Shown: positions 1 through 8,653 of the stretch, piece after piece
Layout of the letters: each line of letters begins with the position of its first letter
Numbering within the stretch: position 1 is the first letter of the stretch
Source: Bifidobacterium angulatum DSM 20098 = JCM 7096
GTDB lineage: Bacteria > Actinomycetota > Actinomycetes > Actinomycetales > Bifidobacteriaceae
Length of the DNA: 64,000 nt
Assembly (NCBI RefSeq): GCF_001025155.1
Contig: NZ_AP012322.1
Span: 1,612,001 to 1,676,000 of the forward strand
Direction: 5' to 3'
Made by a program: the position numbers and the translations under genes
Notes under the pieces: model-generated
Database searches by the model: none
The model's input: the letters and a program-made list of their open reading frames with translations, nothing else
Told to the model about the DNA's origin: nothing

Positions 1-1740
1 CCGTTCCATGTAATCGCGCGGATCGAAGTCACCCAGGACGGTGGCACGTTTCAACAGGCGATCCTCGCCCGTGGCCGGGTCGATGTCATGCAACTCCCCC
101 GGCCTGGTATAGCTGGAGAACGAGTAACGCATGCGTGGCGCATCATATGAAGGATTCCCACCCGCACCGATGGAATACAAACGCCGCGTCTCGCCCGGCA
201 TCGCGTCGGCGGTCGCCCCATCCGACGATGTCATCGCCCTACGGGACGCACCATGCACGGCATGCCCATCACCCTGGGCACGCTGGAAATCGTCGATCAC
301 ACCGGCGGCGGCACGAACCGCATGAGGTCCGGCGGTATCGTCCTCCATACCAGCCACGGCCTGCCAGACGGCGGCACGCTCCTCATTTACCTCGTCCACG
401 GATTCGTCCACGTCCCAGTCGCCTTCGAGCGCAGGCGGCACCAGCTCGGTGAACCGCCATGGGCGCCGGGCAAGAAAATCCTCGGCAGCGGCCTGTTTGG
501 TCATCACCGCAAGATGCGTCAGACTTTCGGCCCGGTACGACATCGTCACGAAATTACGGTGGATGGCGATCCCCTCGATGCCCAGGCCGTGCGCCCCCTG
601 CATGATCGCCGGGTTCCCCGGCTTGGTGTAGGGAGCCCCAATGGGCTTTGCCGAAGCCCCTGGTTCCACGTCGTCGCCCCGCTCGCACCCATAGGGGGAT
701 CCAGATGCCACGCACACGCCTTCGCCCAAGCGGTATGGCGGCTCATGCTTACGCATATCGATCACATCGATCTCGAAATTCGGGTTCAGCGCATTGTGGT
801 ACACCACGGCGATCGGAATATCGGAACCATGCTCCCCCGCCCCTTCGAAACAGGCGAAGCTTACGTCGTATTCCACACCGTCTTCGCGGGGGATGAACGC
901 CTTGAACTCGCCTTCCGGAGTGTCGACCGGGAGCATCAGCACCTCCGTGGTCGTCTTCGACCCGGTGCCGATAACGATGCTGCGTTCATCGAACGACATG
1001 CCGACGCCGGCCCAGAATCGCTCGTCATGTTCGCGGAACACCTCAACGTCCTCGTCTATCGACGTTCCCACACGATGCCGGAACACCGCACATGGGCGCC
1101 ACGCATCATCGAGCACGGTATAGAACACCCACTGCGCGTCCGGCGTGAAGCATGCTCCGGAAATACCCGTAAACATTTCGGGCAATTCCTCACCGGTTTC
1201 CAGATTGCGAATGCGGTAATCGTAGCGTTCGTCGCCTTCGACATCCACGCCGTACAGCATCCACCGGCCGTCTTTGCTGATATCCATGCCGCCGATACGG
1301 AAGAAGTCATGCCCTTCGGATTCGGCGTTGGCGTCGAACACGATCTGTTCGCCGGGCATGCTCCCCGGCTCCCCCACGGCATCGACCTGCGGAGGGTCCC
1401 AATCGTCCGGCCCGGCAATCGGCATACGGCATTGCACCGCATACTGCTTGCCTTGCTGCGTCCTGGTGAAATACCAATAGCCGTCCATGCGCGTCGGCAC
1501 CGACATATCGGTTTCCTGCACATGGGATTTCAGCTCGTCGAACAATGTGTTGCGCAACGACGCCAACGGCTTGTTGCGGTTCTCGCACAGACGGTTCTGC
1601 GCCGCAACATACTCCTGCACTTCCGTCGACTGTTTGTCGCGCATCCACTCATAGGGGTCGACGAATGTGTCGCCGTGATGCTCCCGTTCGAACGGCACTT
1701 GCTTTGCTACCGGTACGTCTCTGTTCCCACTTTCGGTCAT
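1..1740 (-). CDS. ptrB: Oligopeptidase B / prolyl oligopeptidase family (S9A) peptidase, N-terminal part
   Basis: This is a serine peptidase of the S9A family, which cleaves short peptides after basic residues. The frame is open from the ATG at 1740 to the window edge (580 codons), so the C-terminal alpha/beta-hydrolase domain with the catalytic Ser-Asp-His lies outside. The N-terminus has the family signature HGDTFVDPYEWMRD near residue 20. The last visible residues (GDFDPRDYMER) match the family strand that precedes the catalytic domain. What is seen is therefore mainly the beta-propeller that gates the active site. The propeller is longer than in E. coli PtrB (about 390 residues before the same point), implying insertions. 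The subtype (OpdB versus another S9A member) is inferred from the N-terminus alone. Confidence 0.85.
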   Translation of the reverse strand, partial: MTESGNRDVPVAKQVPFEREHHGDTFVDPYEWMRDKQSTEVQEYVAAQNRLCENRNKPLASLRNTLFDELKSHVQETDMSVPTRMDGYWYFTRTQQGKQYAVQCRMPIAGPDDWDPPQVDAVGEPGSMPGEQIVFDANAESEGHDFFRIGGMDISKDGRWMLYGVDVEGDERYDYRIRNLETGEELPEMFTGISGACFTPDAQWVFYTVLDDAWRPCAVFRHRVGTSIDEDVEVFREHDERFWAGVGMSFDERSIVIGTGSKTTTEVLMLPVDTPEGEFKAFIPREDGVEYDVSFACFEGAGEHGSDIPIAVVYHNALNPNFEIDVIDMRKHEPPYRLGEGVCVASGSPYGCERGDDVEPGASAKPIGAPYTKPGNPAIMQGAHGLGIEGIAIHRNFVTMSYRAESLTHLAVMTKQAAAEDFLARRPWRFTELVPPALEGDWDVDESVDEVNEERAAVWQAVAGMEDDTAGPHAVRAAAGVIDDFQRAQGDGHAVHGASRRAMTSSDGATADAMPGETRRLYSIGAGGNPSYDAPRMRYSFSSYTRPGELHDIDPATGEDRLLKRATVLGDFDPRDYMER

Positions 1741-1828
1741 AGCCGTCCATTGTAGCGTTCCCCCCGATGCAGGCGCACCGGTTCCCGTTCCTCGGCAGCG
1801 CTTTGATGCGCACGGGGCCAAGCCGACG

Positions 1829-1858
1829 CGGGGTATGCCGGCACCCCGGCACACCCCG
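1829..1858 (-). terminator. Possible hairpin downstream of the App1-like gene
   Basis: An imperfect GC-rich inverted repeat (CGGGGT.TGCCGG against CCGGCA.ACCCCG) lies between the stop of the App1-like gene and the start of the peptidase gene. There is no clear T-run on the minus strand, so termination is only a weak suggestion. Confidence 0.35.
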
Positions 1859-1879
1859 TATACCCAACCTTGCGGCAGG

Positions 1880-3097
1880 CTACAAATCCAGCTGCGTGGC
1901 CAGATACGGCAGCATGGTTTTCATAAGATTCACCCCGGTGGTGCCGACGAACACCGGCACATCGGTAACTGGCATGGGCTGTGTCGCCGTCAATCCGGTG
2001 CTCATGCCGAATGGCGAATTCTCCCGCGGGGTAAGCTGTCTGATCGCAATGGCAAGCACACGCCCCGGGTATCTTCTGGCGATGGTGGCGTATGTGGTCG
2101 GGTCGCGTTGCCCGTCATCGCCGACCAGGATGAATTTCATATCCGGAAAATCGGACATGAGCTGTTCGGCGAACTCGAGTTTGTGCTGGGGTCCGGAGGG
2201 GACGAAGCTTTTGGGCCTGGGATCGAGATCGCGCAACAGCAGCGGGCCTTCGGGGAATCCATGGTTGGCGATGAAATGGCGAATCGAACCTTCCACGTTC
2301 CAGGGGGAAGTGGACAGGTAGAAGAACGGTGCGTCCGGGAACAGATCCGCGATTTTGTTGAACAACACGCTCATGCCGGGCACGGAACTGCGTTTGAAGG
2401 GGTCGAGGAACAGCAGATTCCATGCCGCCTTCCACGGTACCGGGGCCTGTGTGATCATCACGGTATCGTCCACATCGCTGATCACACCGACTTTCGCCGA
2501 TGAGGGAATCGTATACAGATGGGATGTGACCGGTTTGCGGCCGTTCACACGGTAGGAGACCTTGTGGATGCCGGGCTCGAGATGATGGTCTGCCAGCAGA
2601 TCCAGGTACCCGGAACGGTCCGAAATCGCGTATTCGCTGTCGATGTCGGGGCTGTTGCCAGGCCTGTCGTAGGTTTCTCTGTCACCTACCTGCACTGTTT
2701 CCAACGGGGTTTCGTCTATGCGGATCCTCACCTGAACATGCGATGCCGGAATCGTCAGCATACCGCGGATGCCACGGGTGGCACGCCCGTATTCGCTGCG
2801 CTCCGGCGCATACACGGTGCGGCAGATCAATCTGGAGTATTCCTCGGTGCCATACCCTACGTAGGGGTTGACTCGGGGGAACCAGTCAAGCTTCTTCGCT
2901 ACTGCGGTAGCGGCATGTGCCCAAAGGCCGAATGCGCCGGTAATGCCGCGACGTGCGGCTCTTACCAATGGCGGCTTCAGCTCGATGCGTTCACGGGAGG
3001 AAGCGGCGTCGAAGGTCGTAACGGCATGCCGTGCCGGAATCGGCACCGTGGGCATGTCATCGATCTGCGAATCCGTCGTTCCATCTGGCATGCTCAT
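1880..3097 (-). CDS. App1-type phosphatase (DUF2183 domain)
   Basis: This 405-residue protein has the C-terminal catalytic domain of the App1 family, a HAD-like group named after yeast phosphatidate phosphatase App1. The nucleophile motif VISDVDDTV (DxDxT) is near residue 207, followed by the family motif YLSTSPWN and, further on, the acidic VGDDGQRD segment. The N-terminal half is a beta-rich region with a short hydrophobic stretch and no clear signal peptide. Its ATG overlaps the stop codon of gcvH (ATGA), so the two are translationally coupled. The bacterial substrate is not known to me; lipid phosphate is a family-based guess. Confidence 0.8.
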   Translation of the reverse strand: MSMPDGTTDSQIDDMPTVPIPARHAVTTFDAASSRERIELKPPLVRAARRGITGAFGLWAHAATAVAKKLDWFPRVNPYVGYGTEEYSRLICRTVYAPERSEYGRATRGIRGMLTIPASHVQVRIRIDETPLETVQVGDRETYDRPGNSPDIDSEYAISDRSGYLDLLADHHLEPGIHKVSYRVNGRKPVTSHLYTIPSSAKVGVISDVDDTVMITQAPVPWKAAWNLLFLDPFKRSSVPGMSVLFNKIADLFPDAPFFYLSTSPWNVEGSIRHFIANHGFPEGPLLLRDLDPRPKSFVPSGPQHKLEFAEQLMSDFPDMKFILVGDDGQRDPTTYATIARRYPGRVLAIAIRQLTPRENSPFGMSTGLTATQPMPVTDVPVFVGTTGVNLMKTMLPYLATQLDL

Positions 3098-3498
3098 CGA
3101 ACGGCCTTCAGGTATTCCGCGGCGCTCAGCAGGTCGGGTTCATCGTCGTCAAGCTCGACCTTCAGCAGCCAGCCTTCGCCATACGGGTCGCCGTTGACGA
3201 CGCTGGGGTCGTCGCTCACCGCCTGGTTCACGTAGCGGATGGTGCCTGATACCGGGGCGATCAGCGGCTCTACCGCCTTGGACGATTCAAGCTCGAAGAC
3301 TTCGTCGCCGGCCTCGATCTGCGTTCCCGGCTCAGGCAGATCGACATACACCAGTTCGCCGAGTTGTTCCGCCGCGTATTCGGTGATGCCGATCACGGCA
3401 AGATCGCCGGAGGTGTCGACCCACACATGATCCTGCGTGTATTCCAGATGATCGGGAACATCGAGGTTCAACGGCTGCATATCCTGTGCTTCGCTCAT
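3094..3498 (-). CDS. gcvH: Glycine cleavage system H-type lipoyl carrier protein
   Basis: This 134-residue lipoyl protein has the usual GcvH length. The lipoylation site lies in ELESSKAVEP, where the Lys carries lipoate; the N-terminal HVWVDTSGDLAVIGITEYA strand and the C-terminal GEGWLLKVEL strand are typical. In a full glycine cleavage system it shuttles the aminomethyl group between the P, T and L proteins. No gcvT, gcvP or lpd gene lies nearby; the partner here is an App1-type phosphatase, which shares a 4-base ATGA overlap. A role as a lipoate carrier outside glycine cleavage is therefore possible, but this is inference. Confidence 0.9.
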   Translation of the reverse strand: MSEAQDMQPLNLDVPDHLEYTQDHVWVDTSGDLAVIGITEYAAEQLGELVYVDLPEPGTQIEAGDEVFELESSKAVEPLIAPVSGTIRYVNQAVSDDPSVVNGDPYGEGWLLKVELDDDEPDLLSAAEYLKAVR

Positions 3499-3554
3499 GA
3501 CTCACACCCTAACAGAAGAAATCGAATTCATTGCGAGGTATCGCGCTTGCGCCG

Positions 3555-5192
3555 TCAGCGAACCGCGCCGGATGGCTGCGAGCCGACCACCTGTACGATG
3601 GTGCCCTGCGGGCAATGGTCGTAGATCCACTTGGAATCGGCCTCATACATGTTCACGCAGCCGTGCGAGCCGTAGTTCACCGGGTCGCCGTGGGCGATGC
3701 CATAGTTGTTCCAGCTGGCGGTGTGGAATCCTTCGCCGCCGTTGAAGTAGCTGACCCACTTCACGCCCGGAGAGAAATACGTAGTATGGTCATCATTAAG
3801 TCCCCTCATATCCTGCACGTCGTACCGCAGGTAGATGGTGAACGTGCCGGAATCGGTTTCGTGCTTGTTCGAACCGGTGCACACGGGGAAGGTCTTCACG
3901 GCCTGACTGTTCTGGTACACGGTGGCGGTCTGGCTGGATTTGTCCACCACGATGCGCCATTCGCTCTTCTTCTGCTTGATGTCGAACTTCTTGACATCCG
4001 ATTCCACCTGCAATGTGGCGCCATTGCCGGCATTCAACGCGGAAACCACCTGGGCTGCGGTATTGTCGGTGTTCTTGACGGTCAGGCCGTTCACGCCCTT
4101 GACCGCGGCTTCAAGAATGACCTTGTTGTTGTCGTCGACGATGTCTTCCTGCGGGACGAGTTCCTGATTGAGCTGCTGCGGAAGCACGGCGGCAAGATAT
4201 GTTTTGATGGCGACGGCGTCGTAGTCGAGCGTGATCTGGCCCTTCGACGGGTCGCCGTTGGCCTTGATCCACTTCGCCACTTCGTCGACGGGCAGCTCGA
4301 ACTGCTTGGCGTCGCCGTTGGTCAGCACGATCTTGTTGGTCAGACGCTGATTCGCTTCATCGGCGGTTTTCTGCGCCTCTTCCGTGGTGATCGGCATGTC
4401 GATCTGCTTGTTGGTGATCTCCACCGTGGCGGAATTGCCAGGATTCTTGATGGCCTGTTCCACAGCCGCGTCGACCGGTTGGATATCCGGCGTATCGCCA
4501 TCCCTGCCTTCGGTGACGACGAACGCCTGCGCATTGGCGTCGTAGGAGATGGAAGACGCCACGGCGCGCTCGTCGTCGCTGATCAGCTTGTCCGACAGGA
4601 ATCGGCTCATCTCATAGGTGTTCACCTTCGCGGCAAGTTTGACGCTTTCATGCGAGAACGGGTTGACGCGGGCGATATCCTGCAGGAGGTTCTCGGATTT
4701 CTTCGCCGCCAGCAGATCGTCCACCGTCTTCTTGACGTCCACGCTTACGCCGAGATCCTTCAACGTCGCGGATATCTGCCTGTCGTTGTCGCCCTTGACC
4801 ACGATGGAGGAATCCTTCACGGCCTTATTCACCGTAGCGGTAAGGTCTCCGCGGGTCTGACCCGTCACCTTGACGGAGCCGAAGCTCACACCCGGAGCGA
4901 CGCGATCGGCGTAATGCCAGCGCATGGTGAAGAACACGGCGATAAGCGCCACCAGAATGACCGCAATCGAAACCAGTACGATGATCGGCCCCTTATGGGA
5001 TTTCTTGGCTTCGAGCGGCATGTTCCCTCCATCACCGCCGTCAGCGGTGAATCCTGCGAAGCCATCGCCACCTGCAGGAGGGAATGCCCCAAGCCCTTCA
5101 AGACCGCGAGCACCGTTTGCATCCACCGGATTAATGACCGTGGTATCAGCCAGATCCTGCAAATGCAGTTGCTCCGTGTTCTTTGACATCAT
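3555..5192 (-). CDS. Membrane-anchored L,D-transpeptidase (YkuD domain)
   Basis: Cell-wall enzyme of 545 residues that forms 3-3 cross-links or attaches proteins to peptidoglycan. Order: a cytosolic, Gly-rich N-terminal region of about 65 residues; one membrane segment (PIIVLVSIAVILVALIAVFF); a long extracellular region resembling the putative peptidoglycan-binding repeats (PG_binding_4) of such enzymes; and a C-terminal YkuD domain with the active-site motif HG..YGSHGCVNM (nucleophile Cys). The start is the ATG at 5192, because AAGGA sits 5 bases upstream; a second ATG follows immediately at 5189. The frame is open further upstream (to 5264) but lacks a site there. Transcribed alone, downstream of nudC on the same strand. 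Confidence 0.9.
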   Translation of the reverse strand: MMSKNTEQLHLQDLADTTVINPVDANGARGLEGLGAFPPAGGDGFAGFTADGGDGGNMPLEAKKSHKGPIIVLVSIAVILVALIAVFFTMRWHYADRVAPGVSFGSVKVTGQTRGDLTATVNKAVKDSSIVVKGDNDRQISATLKDLGVSVDVKKTVDDLLAAKKSENLLQDIARVNPFSHESVKLAAKVNTYEMSRFLSDKLISDDERAVASSISYDANAQAFVVTEGRDGDTPDIQPVDAAVEQAIKNPGNSATVEITNKQIDMPITTEEAQKTADEANQRLTNKIVLTNGDAKQFELPVDEVAKWIKANGDPSKGQITLDYDAVAIKTYLAAVLPQQLNQELVPQEDIVDDNNKVILEAAVKGVNGLTVKNTDNTAAQVVSALNAGNGATLQVESDVKKFDIKQKKSEWRIVVDKSSQTATVYQNSQAVKTFPVCTGSNKHETDSGTFTIYLRYDVQDMRGLNDDHTTYFSPGVKWVSYFNGGEGFHTASWNNYGIAHGDPVNYGSHGCVNMYEADSKWIYDHCPQGTIVQVVGSQPSGAVR

Positions 5193-5326
5193 CGTAATCC
5201 TTGCGTTCGGTTCTTGTTCTCTCTCTAACGTAACTTCAAAGACTATACGACGACGCCACCCCATTGAACCGCAAAAAACAATTGGAATATCAGGGCTTCG
5301 ACTGGCGATAGGGGATATGCGGGGCC

Positions 5327-6442
5327 TTATCCGAGCTCATGGCCCAGCCATTGCTCGATCATGTACCGCGCAATGGTCGCTTTGCCCGGAGCACTGATGC
5401 GTCCGCTGATAATCGCCGCCGTGTATTCGTCCCTGGTCACCCATTGGGCGTCCACCGTTTCCGAACCGTCCACCTGGATGTCGGTGCCGAGGGCATGGGC
5501 CTTGAACGCCATCATCAGCGACGCCGGGTACGGCCACGGCTGCGAGCCGAGGTATTTGACTTCGCCCAGCGTAATGCCCGTCTCCTCATGCGCTTCACGC
5601 CGTACCGCATGCTCCAGGTTCTCGCCTGCCTCCACGAATCCGGCCGACACCGAATACAGCGTGGGATTGTTCCATGCGGCATTGTGCTGAATCAGCATAC
5701 GGTCGGAGGAATCCACCACCACGGTGATCACCGCCGGCTCCACGCGTGGGAACAGCAGCCTGTTGCCGTCGGCACTGCTGGAGCACCGTTGCGCCCATCC
5801 TCCCATTGCCGGCGTGACCGGCGCACCGCATGCCGGGCAGTGACGCTGCCGGTTATGCCACACGCTCAGTGCCACCGCGCTGGTGGCCTGACCGGCTTCG
5901 CGTGCGTTGGCGTGAGGGGCGAATCCACGCAGATCGACCCAATCGAATCGGGCAGTCGCCTGTTGCAGAATATCCGCTTTCCCAGTGTTCCCGGCGTTAT
6001 CGGCACCATTCGCCGCACACTGACCATAACCGGCCAATTGCCCGTCCACGGTTCCGGCATCGCCGGCATTGCAATCCTCATCGGATTCGCCATCGATACG
6101 CGTGATGTCGACCGCAACCACATGCTGGCCGTCGGCCAACCCCGTATAGCCGCCGAGGAACATGCCCACGGCTCCGGGGTGCCGTTCCAAAGCGTCCAAC
6201 ACATAGGCGCCGGGCAGCGTGGCCAGGCGCATCGCCGCATTCTCATAGTCGGCTTTGGCGCCCTGCCCACGCGGCACCGCCACTCTGCCGTCACAGGTCA
6301 GCATCACCGTGGCGGAAGGTTCGAGCAGCACCTTGCGCAGCAGATCCGGTTCGCCGCGTCGTTCCGTTTCATAATCGATGTCGCCCTGTGCCAGCGGCAG
6401 GAAGGGAAGCACCTGCGTGAGTGCCAAAGGATTCAATGCCAT
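5327..6442 (-). CDS. nudC: NADH pyrophosphatase NudC (Nudix hydrolase)
   Basis: Hydrolyses NADH (and NAD caps on RNA in characterised homologues) to NMNH and AMP. The 371-residue protein has an N-terminal domain, a zinc-ribbon-like CPAC...RC segment near residue 200, then the Nudix box GFVEAGENLEHAVRREAHEETGI (G-5x-E-7x-REUxEExGU) and the NudC-specific SQPWPYPAS motif just after it. The fourth zinc-binding Cys is missing, as is common in actinobacterial members. A low-complexity insertion near residues 125-160 (many A, D, N, G) enlarges the N-terminal half. The gene starts one base after the stop of the upstream hydrolase, so the two form an operon. Confidence 0.92.
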   Translation of the reverse strand: MALNPLALTQVLPFLPLAQGDIDYETERRGEPDLLRKVLLEPSATVMLTCDGRVAVPRGQGAKADYENAAMRLATLPGAYVLDALERHPGAVGMFLGGYTGLADGQHVVAVDITRIDGESDEDCNAGDAGTVDGQLAGYGQCAANGADNAGNTGKADILQQATARFDWVDLRGFAPHANAREAGQATSAVALSVWHNRQRHCPACGAPVTPAMGGWAQRCSSSADGNRLLFPRVEPAVITVVVDSSDRMLIQHNAAWNNPTLYSVSAGFVEAGENLEHAVRREAHEETGITLGEVKYLGSQPWPYPASLMMAFKAHALGTDIQVDGSETVDAQWVTRDEYTAAIISGRISAPGKATIARYMIEQWLGHELG

Positions 6443-6443
6443 A

Positions 6444-7289
6444 TCAGTCCACCCGTCTCATCAGATCGACCAACGCCGCAGCCACCGTGTCCGGGTGTTC
6501 GACGGCGCTGAAATGGCCGCAATCCGCAATGGAGGTGAATACCGCATTGCTACCGATGCGTTCCGCAAGGGGTTTCATCACGCTCGGATTGCTGGTCGGG
6601 TCGAGTTCGCCGGACACCACTGCGACCGGCACGTCCATGCGTTCCGGCACGCCTGCCAGTTCCGGGCGCCCGTAGGTCATGCGCTGACGCCAGGCGAGGC
6701 CCGCCGGGGTCTGGTCATGGATCCATGAGGTCATCTGATCGATGAATGCCTGCGAGCGCTTCACGGTGGAATCGCCTGGACCGGCCTGCGCGAAGTGCAT
6801 GACGGGTTGCACGCCATTCGTGGATTCGCAGGCGTTGGAGGTTTCCAGGCGCGCTTCGCCACCTACGCCGTCGCTGGATGCCATGGTGTCGCATAGCGCC
6901 ACGCCTGCCACCGCTTCGGGGTGGAGCCGGTACAGATCGGTGACTAGGTATCCGCCCATGGATAGTCCCACCCAAACGGCTTTGTCGTACCCGGCTTCGT
7001 GCAGCATGGCCACATATGATTCGGCCATGCGGTCCAGTGCGTCGGGGTAGGAGCCGTTGGGGGCGCGGCGCCCGGATTGTTCGTCGCTGGGCGTGGAGGA
7101 CAGGCCTGATCCCGGCATGTCCGGCGCCCAGATGGCGAAATCGGCAAGTCCGGCTTCGTCGGCGAGCGCTGCGATGCGTACGGCGCAGCGTTCCCACATG
7201 CGTCCGTCCACCGGGTAGGCGTTTGTCAGAATCAGCGGTGTGCTGGCGCCGTCTCCCTGGCGTATCACACGATTGTGGATTGCAAACAT
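6444..7289 (-). CDS. Alpha/beta hydrolase
   Basis: This 281-residue cytosolic alpha/beta-fold hydrolase has its nucleophile elbow in VGLSMGGYLV (Ser), its acid in VVSGELDPTSNP and its catalytic His in DCGHFSAVEHPD; the oxyanion segment PLILTNAYPVDGRMW is near the N-terminus. This layout fits small-ester or C-C bond hydrolases, but the substrate cannot be read from sequence. The start has AGAGGA six bases upstream. It lies immediately before nudC (one-base gap), so the two are co-transcribed. Confidence 0.85.
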   Translation of the reverse strand: MFAIHNRVIRQGDGASTPLILTNAYPVDGRMWERCAVRIAALADEAGLADFAIWAPDMPGSGLSSTPSDEQSGRRAPNGSYPDALDRMAESYVAMLHEAGYDKAVWVGLSMGGYLVTDLYRLHPEAVAGVALCDTMASSDGVGGEARLETSNACESTNGVQPVMHFAQAGPGDSTVKRSQAFIDQMTSWIHDQTPAGLAWRQRMTYGRPELAGVPERMDVPVAVVSGELDPTSNPSVMKPLAERIGSNAVFTSIADCGHFSAVEHPDTVAAALVDLMRRVD

Positions 7290-7407
7290 TGATTTCCTCT
7301 CTTCGTTTCAGAGTGCTCCATGCGTCTGTTCGACCTCGTCGATCATGGCAGTCGTGACAGTCGTTCAGCGTAGTCGTCCCGCCTGCCGTCGCGCAGCCCG
7401 GTATGGT

Positions 7408-8034
7408 TCAGATGCCAGCCCATTGCAGTGCAGCCTGGACGATGCGCCCGTGCCCGTTGCACATCTGCTGCAGGAAGATACTGAGCTTGTCGTCATGCGG
7501 GTCGACCCATTCTACGTCCAGCGTCTCGTCCTGCGGATGGCAGTCGCCTGCGATCGGAACCACATAGCATAGCGCTATGGCGTGCTGCCGCGGGTCGAAG
7601 TATTCGCTTACTCCCGGCGTGGGGAAGAATTCGGCCACGGTGAAGGGTTGCGGGCTGACCGGCAGCACGGGCAGGGCCAGGTCGCCGAGATCCTTGGAGA
7701 TGTTCCTGGCGATGGCTTCCCGCAGGGTTTCGTGGAAGAGCACTCTTCCGGAGATCAGCGCACGTTCCACCGACCCGTCGTCGGTGGCGTGGAGCAACGA
7801 TCCGATCTGCACGATACGCCCGAATTCGTCGGTGCGTACCGGCACCACGCAGATGTAGGCGATGGGCATCTCGCCGCGCACGCGGTTGATCTCTTCGGAA
7901 CCGAGCCATCCCGGCGGGTTGCCGTGGCCGCTTCCGCGGATGAAATCCTCGGGGGTGACATGATCGAATTCTCCACGTGCCCGTCCGGCGTCGAAATCGC
8001 CCTCTTCCGGCACTTCATCATTCATCACTGGCAT
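7408..8034 (-). CDS. DUF4916-like conserved actinobacterial protein (Nudix-like)
   Basis: Protein of about 208 residues recognised as a conserved actinobacterial family (DUF4916). Visible signatures are WLGSEEINRVRGEMPIAYIC, SGRVLFHETLREAIARN, DLGDLALPVLPVSPQPFTVAEFFP and DPRQHAIALCYVVP. Its fold is thought to be Nudix-like, but I see no canonical Nudix box, so catalytic activity is unproven. The start is uncertain: ATGs at 8034 and 8025 are plausible, and the frame stays open to 8100, which would overlap the trxA upstream region. No strong ribosome site decides between them. Confidence 0.75.
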   Translation of the reverse strand: MPVMNDEVPEEGDFDAGRARGEFDHVTPEDFIRGSGHGNPPGWLGSEEINRVRGEMPIAYICVVPVRTDEFGRIVQIGSLLHATDDGSVERALISGRVLFHETLREAIARNISKDLGDLALPVLPVSPQPFTVAEFFPTPGVSEYFDPRQHAIALCYVVPIAGDCHPQDETLDVEWVDPHDDKLSIFLQQMCNGHGRIVQAALQWAGI

Positions 8035-8165
8035 ACGTCTCATTATGGCGCGTTTTGCCGTCATGCGCGTGTTCGCCCGTCGCTCAATGATTGATTGCAT
8101 CTACTATTGTGGAAACATTGAAGTCGGACGATTCGCATGTCAGTCCGCACGCAAAAGGAGTATCT

Positions 8166-8504
8166 ATGTCCACCACTCAGCTTTCTTCCGCCGATTTCGA
8201 GCAGACCATCACCGGCAACGATCTGGTTTTCGTTGATTTCTGGGCAACGTGGTGCGGACCGTGCCGCGCATTCGGGCCGATTTATGAGGCTGCCAGCAAT
8301 AAGCCCGAGAACAGCGACGTCGTGTTCGGCAAGATCGACATCGACGCCAATCAGGATCTTGCGCAGGCCGCCGGCATCCAGGCGGTTCCCACGCTGATGG
8401 TGGTGAAGAAGGGGCAGATCATCTTCAAGCAGGCCGGGGCTCTCCAGTCCGCCGATCTGGACGATCTGATCGCTCAGGCCAAGGCGGTTCAGGTCGAGGG
8501 CTGA
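8166..8504 (+). CDS. trxA: Thioredoxin
   Basis: This 112-residue thioredoxin reduces protein disulfides. The redox site is WATWCGPCRAF, with the cis-Pro loop in GIQAVPTLMVV; length and domain are canonical. The ATG at 8166 follows AAAGGAG by 5 bases. The gene is divergent from the DUF4916-like gene and is followed by a T-rich terminator, so it is probably monocistronic. The reductase is not in the window. Confidence 0.95.
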   Translation: MSTTQLSSADFEQTITGNDLVFVDFWATWCGPCRAFGPIYEAASNKPENSDVVFGKIDIDANQDLAQAAGIQAVPTLMVVKKGQIIFKQAGALQSADLDDLIAQAKAVQVEG

Positions 8505-8524
8505 GTACGGCGCACCCACTGTAC

Positions 8525-8564
8525 GGCTCCGGTTCGTCGCTCGGATGGCCGGGGCCTGTTTTTT
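8525..8564 (+). terminator. Rho-independent terminator of trxA
   Basis: GGCTCCGG pairs with CCGGGGCC across a 16-base loop and is followed by a run of six T residues, 20 bases after the trxA stop. Confidence 0.75.
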
Positions 8565-8653
8565 CGTCGAGGACATTGCACCCATGTACCTTGCCCTAGC
8601 TACTATGGAAGAGGTTGTGTGCCACGGAGGCACATTCATGGTTAAGGAGTAAG

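Noticed and set aside
253..1755. 500-codon plus-strand open frame
   Set aside because: It is antisense to the S9A peptidase gene, whose frame carries recognisable motifs; the plus-strand protein is rich in His/Arg and matches nothing.
3531..5186. 551-codon plus-strand open frame
   Set aside because: Antisense to the L,D-transpeptidase gene.
5700..5850. Missing fourth zinc Cys in NudC as a sign of decay
   Set aside because: Actinobacterial NudC homologues commonly lack the full Cys set, and the Nudix box and SQPWPYP motif are intact.
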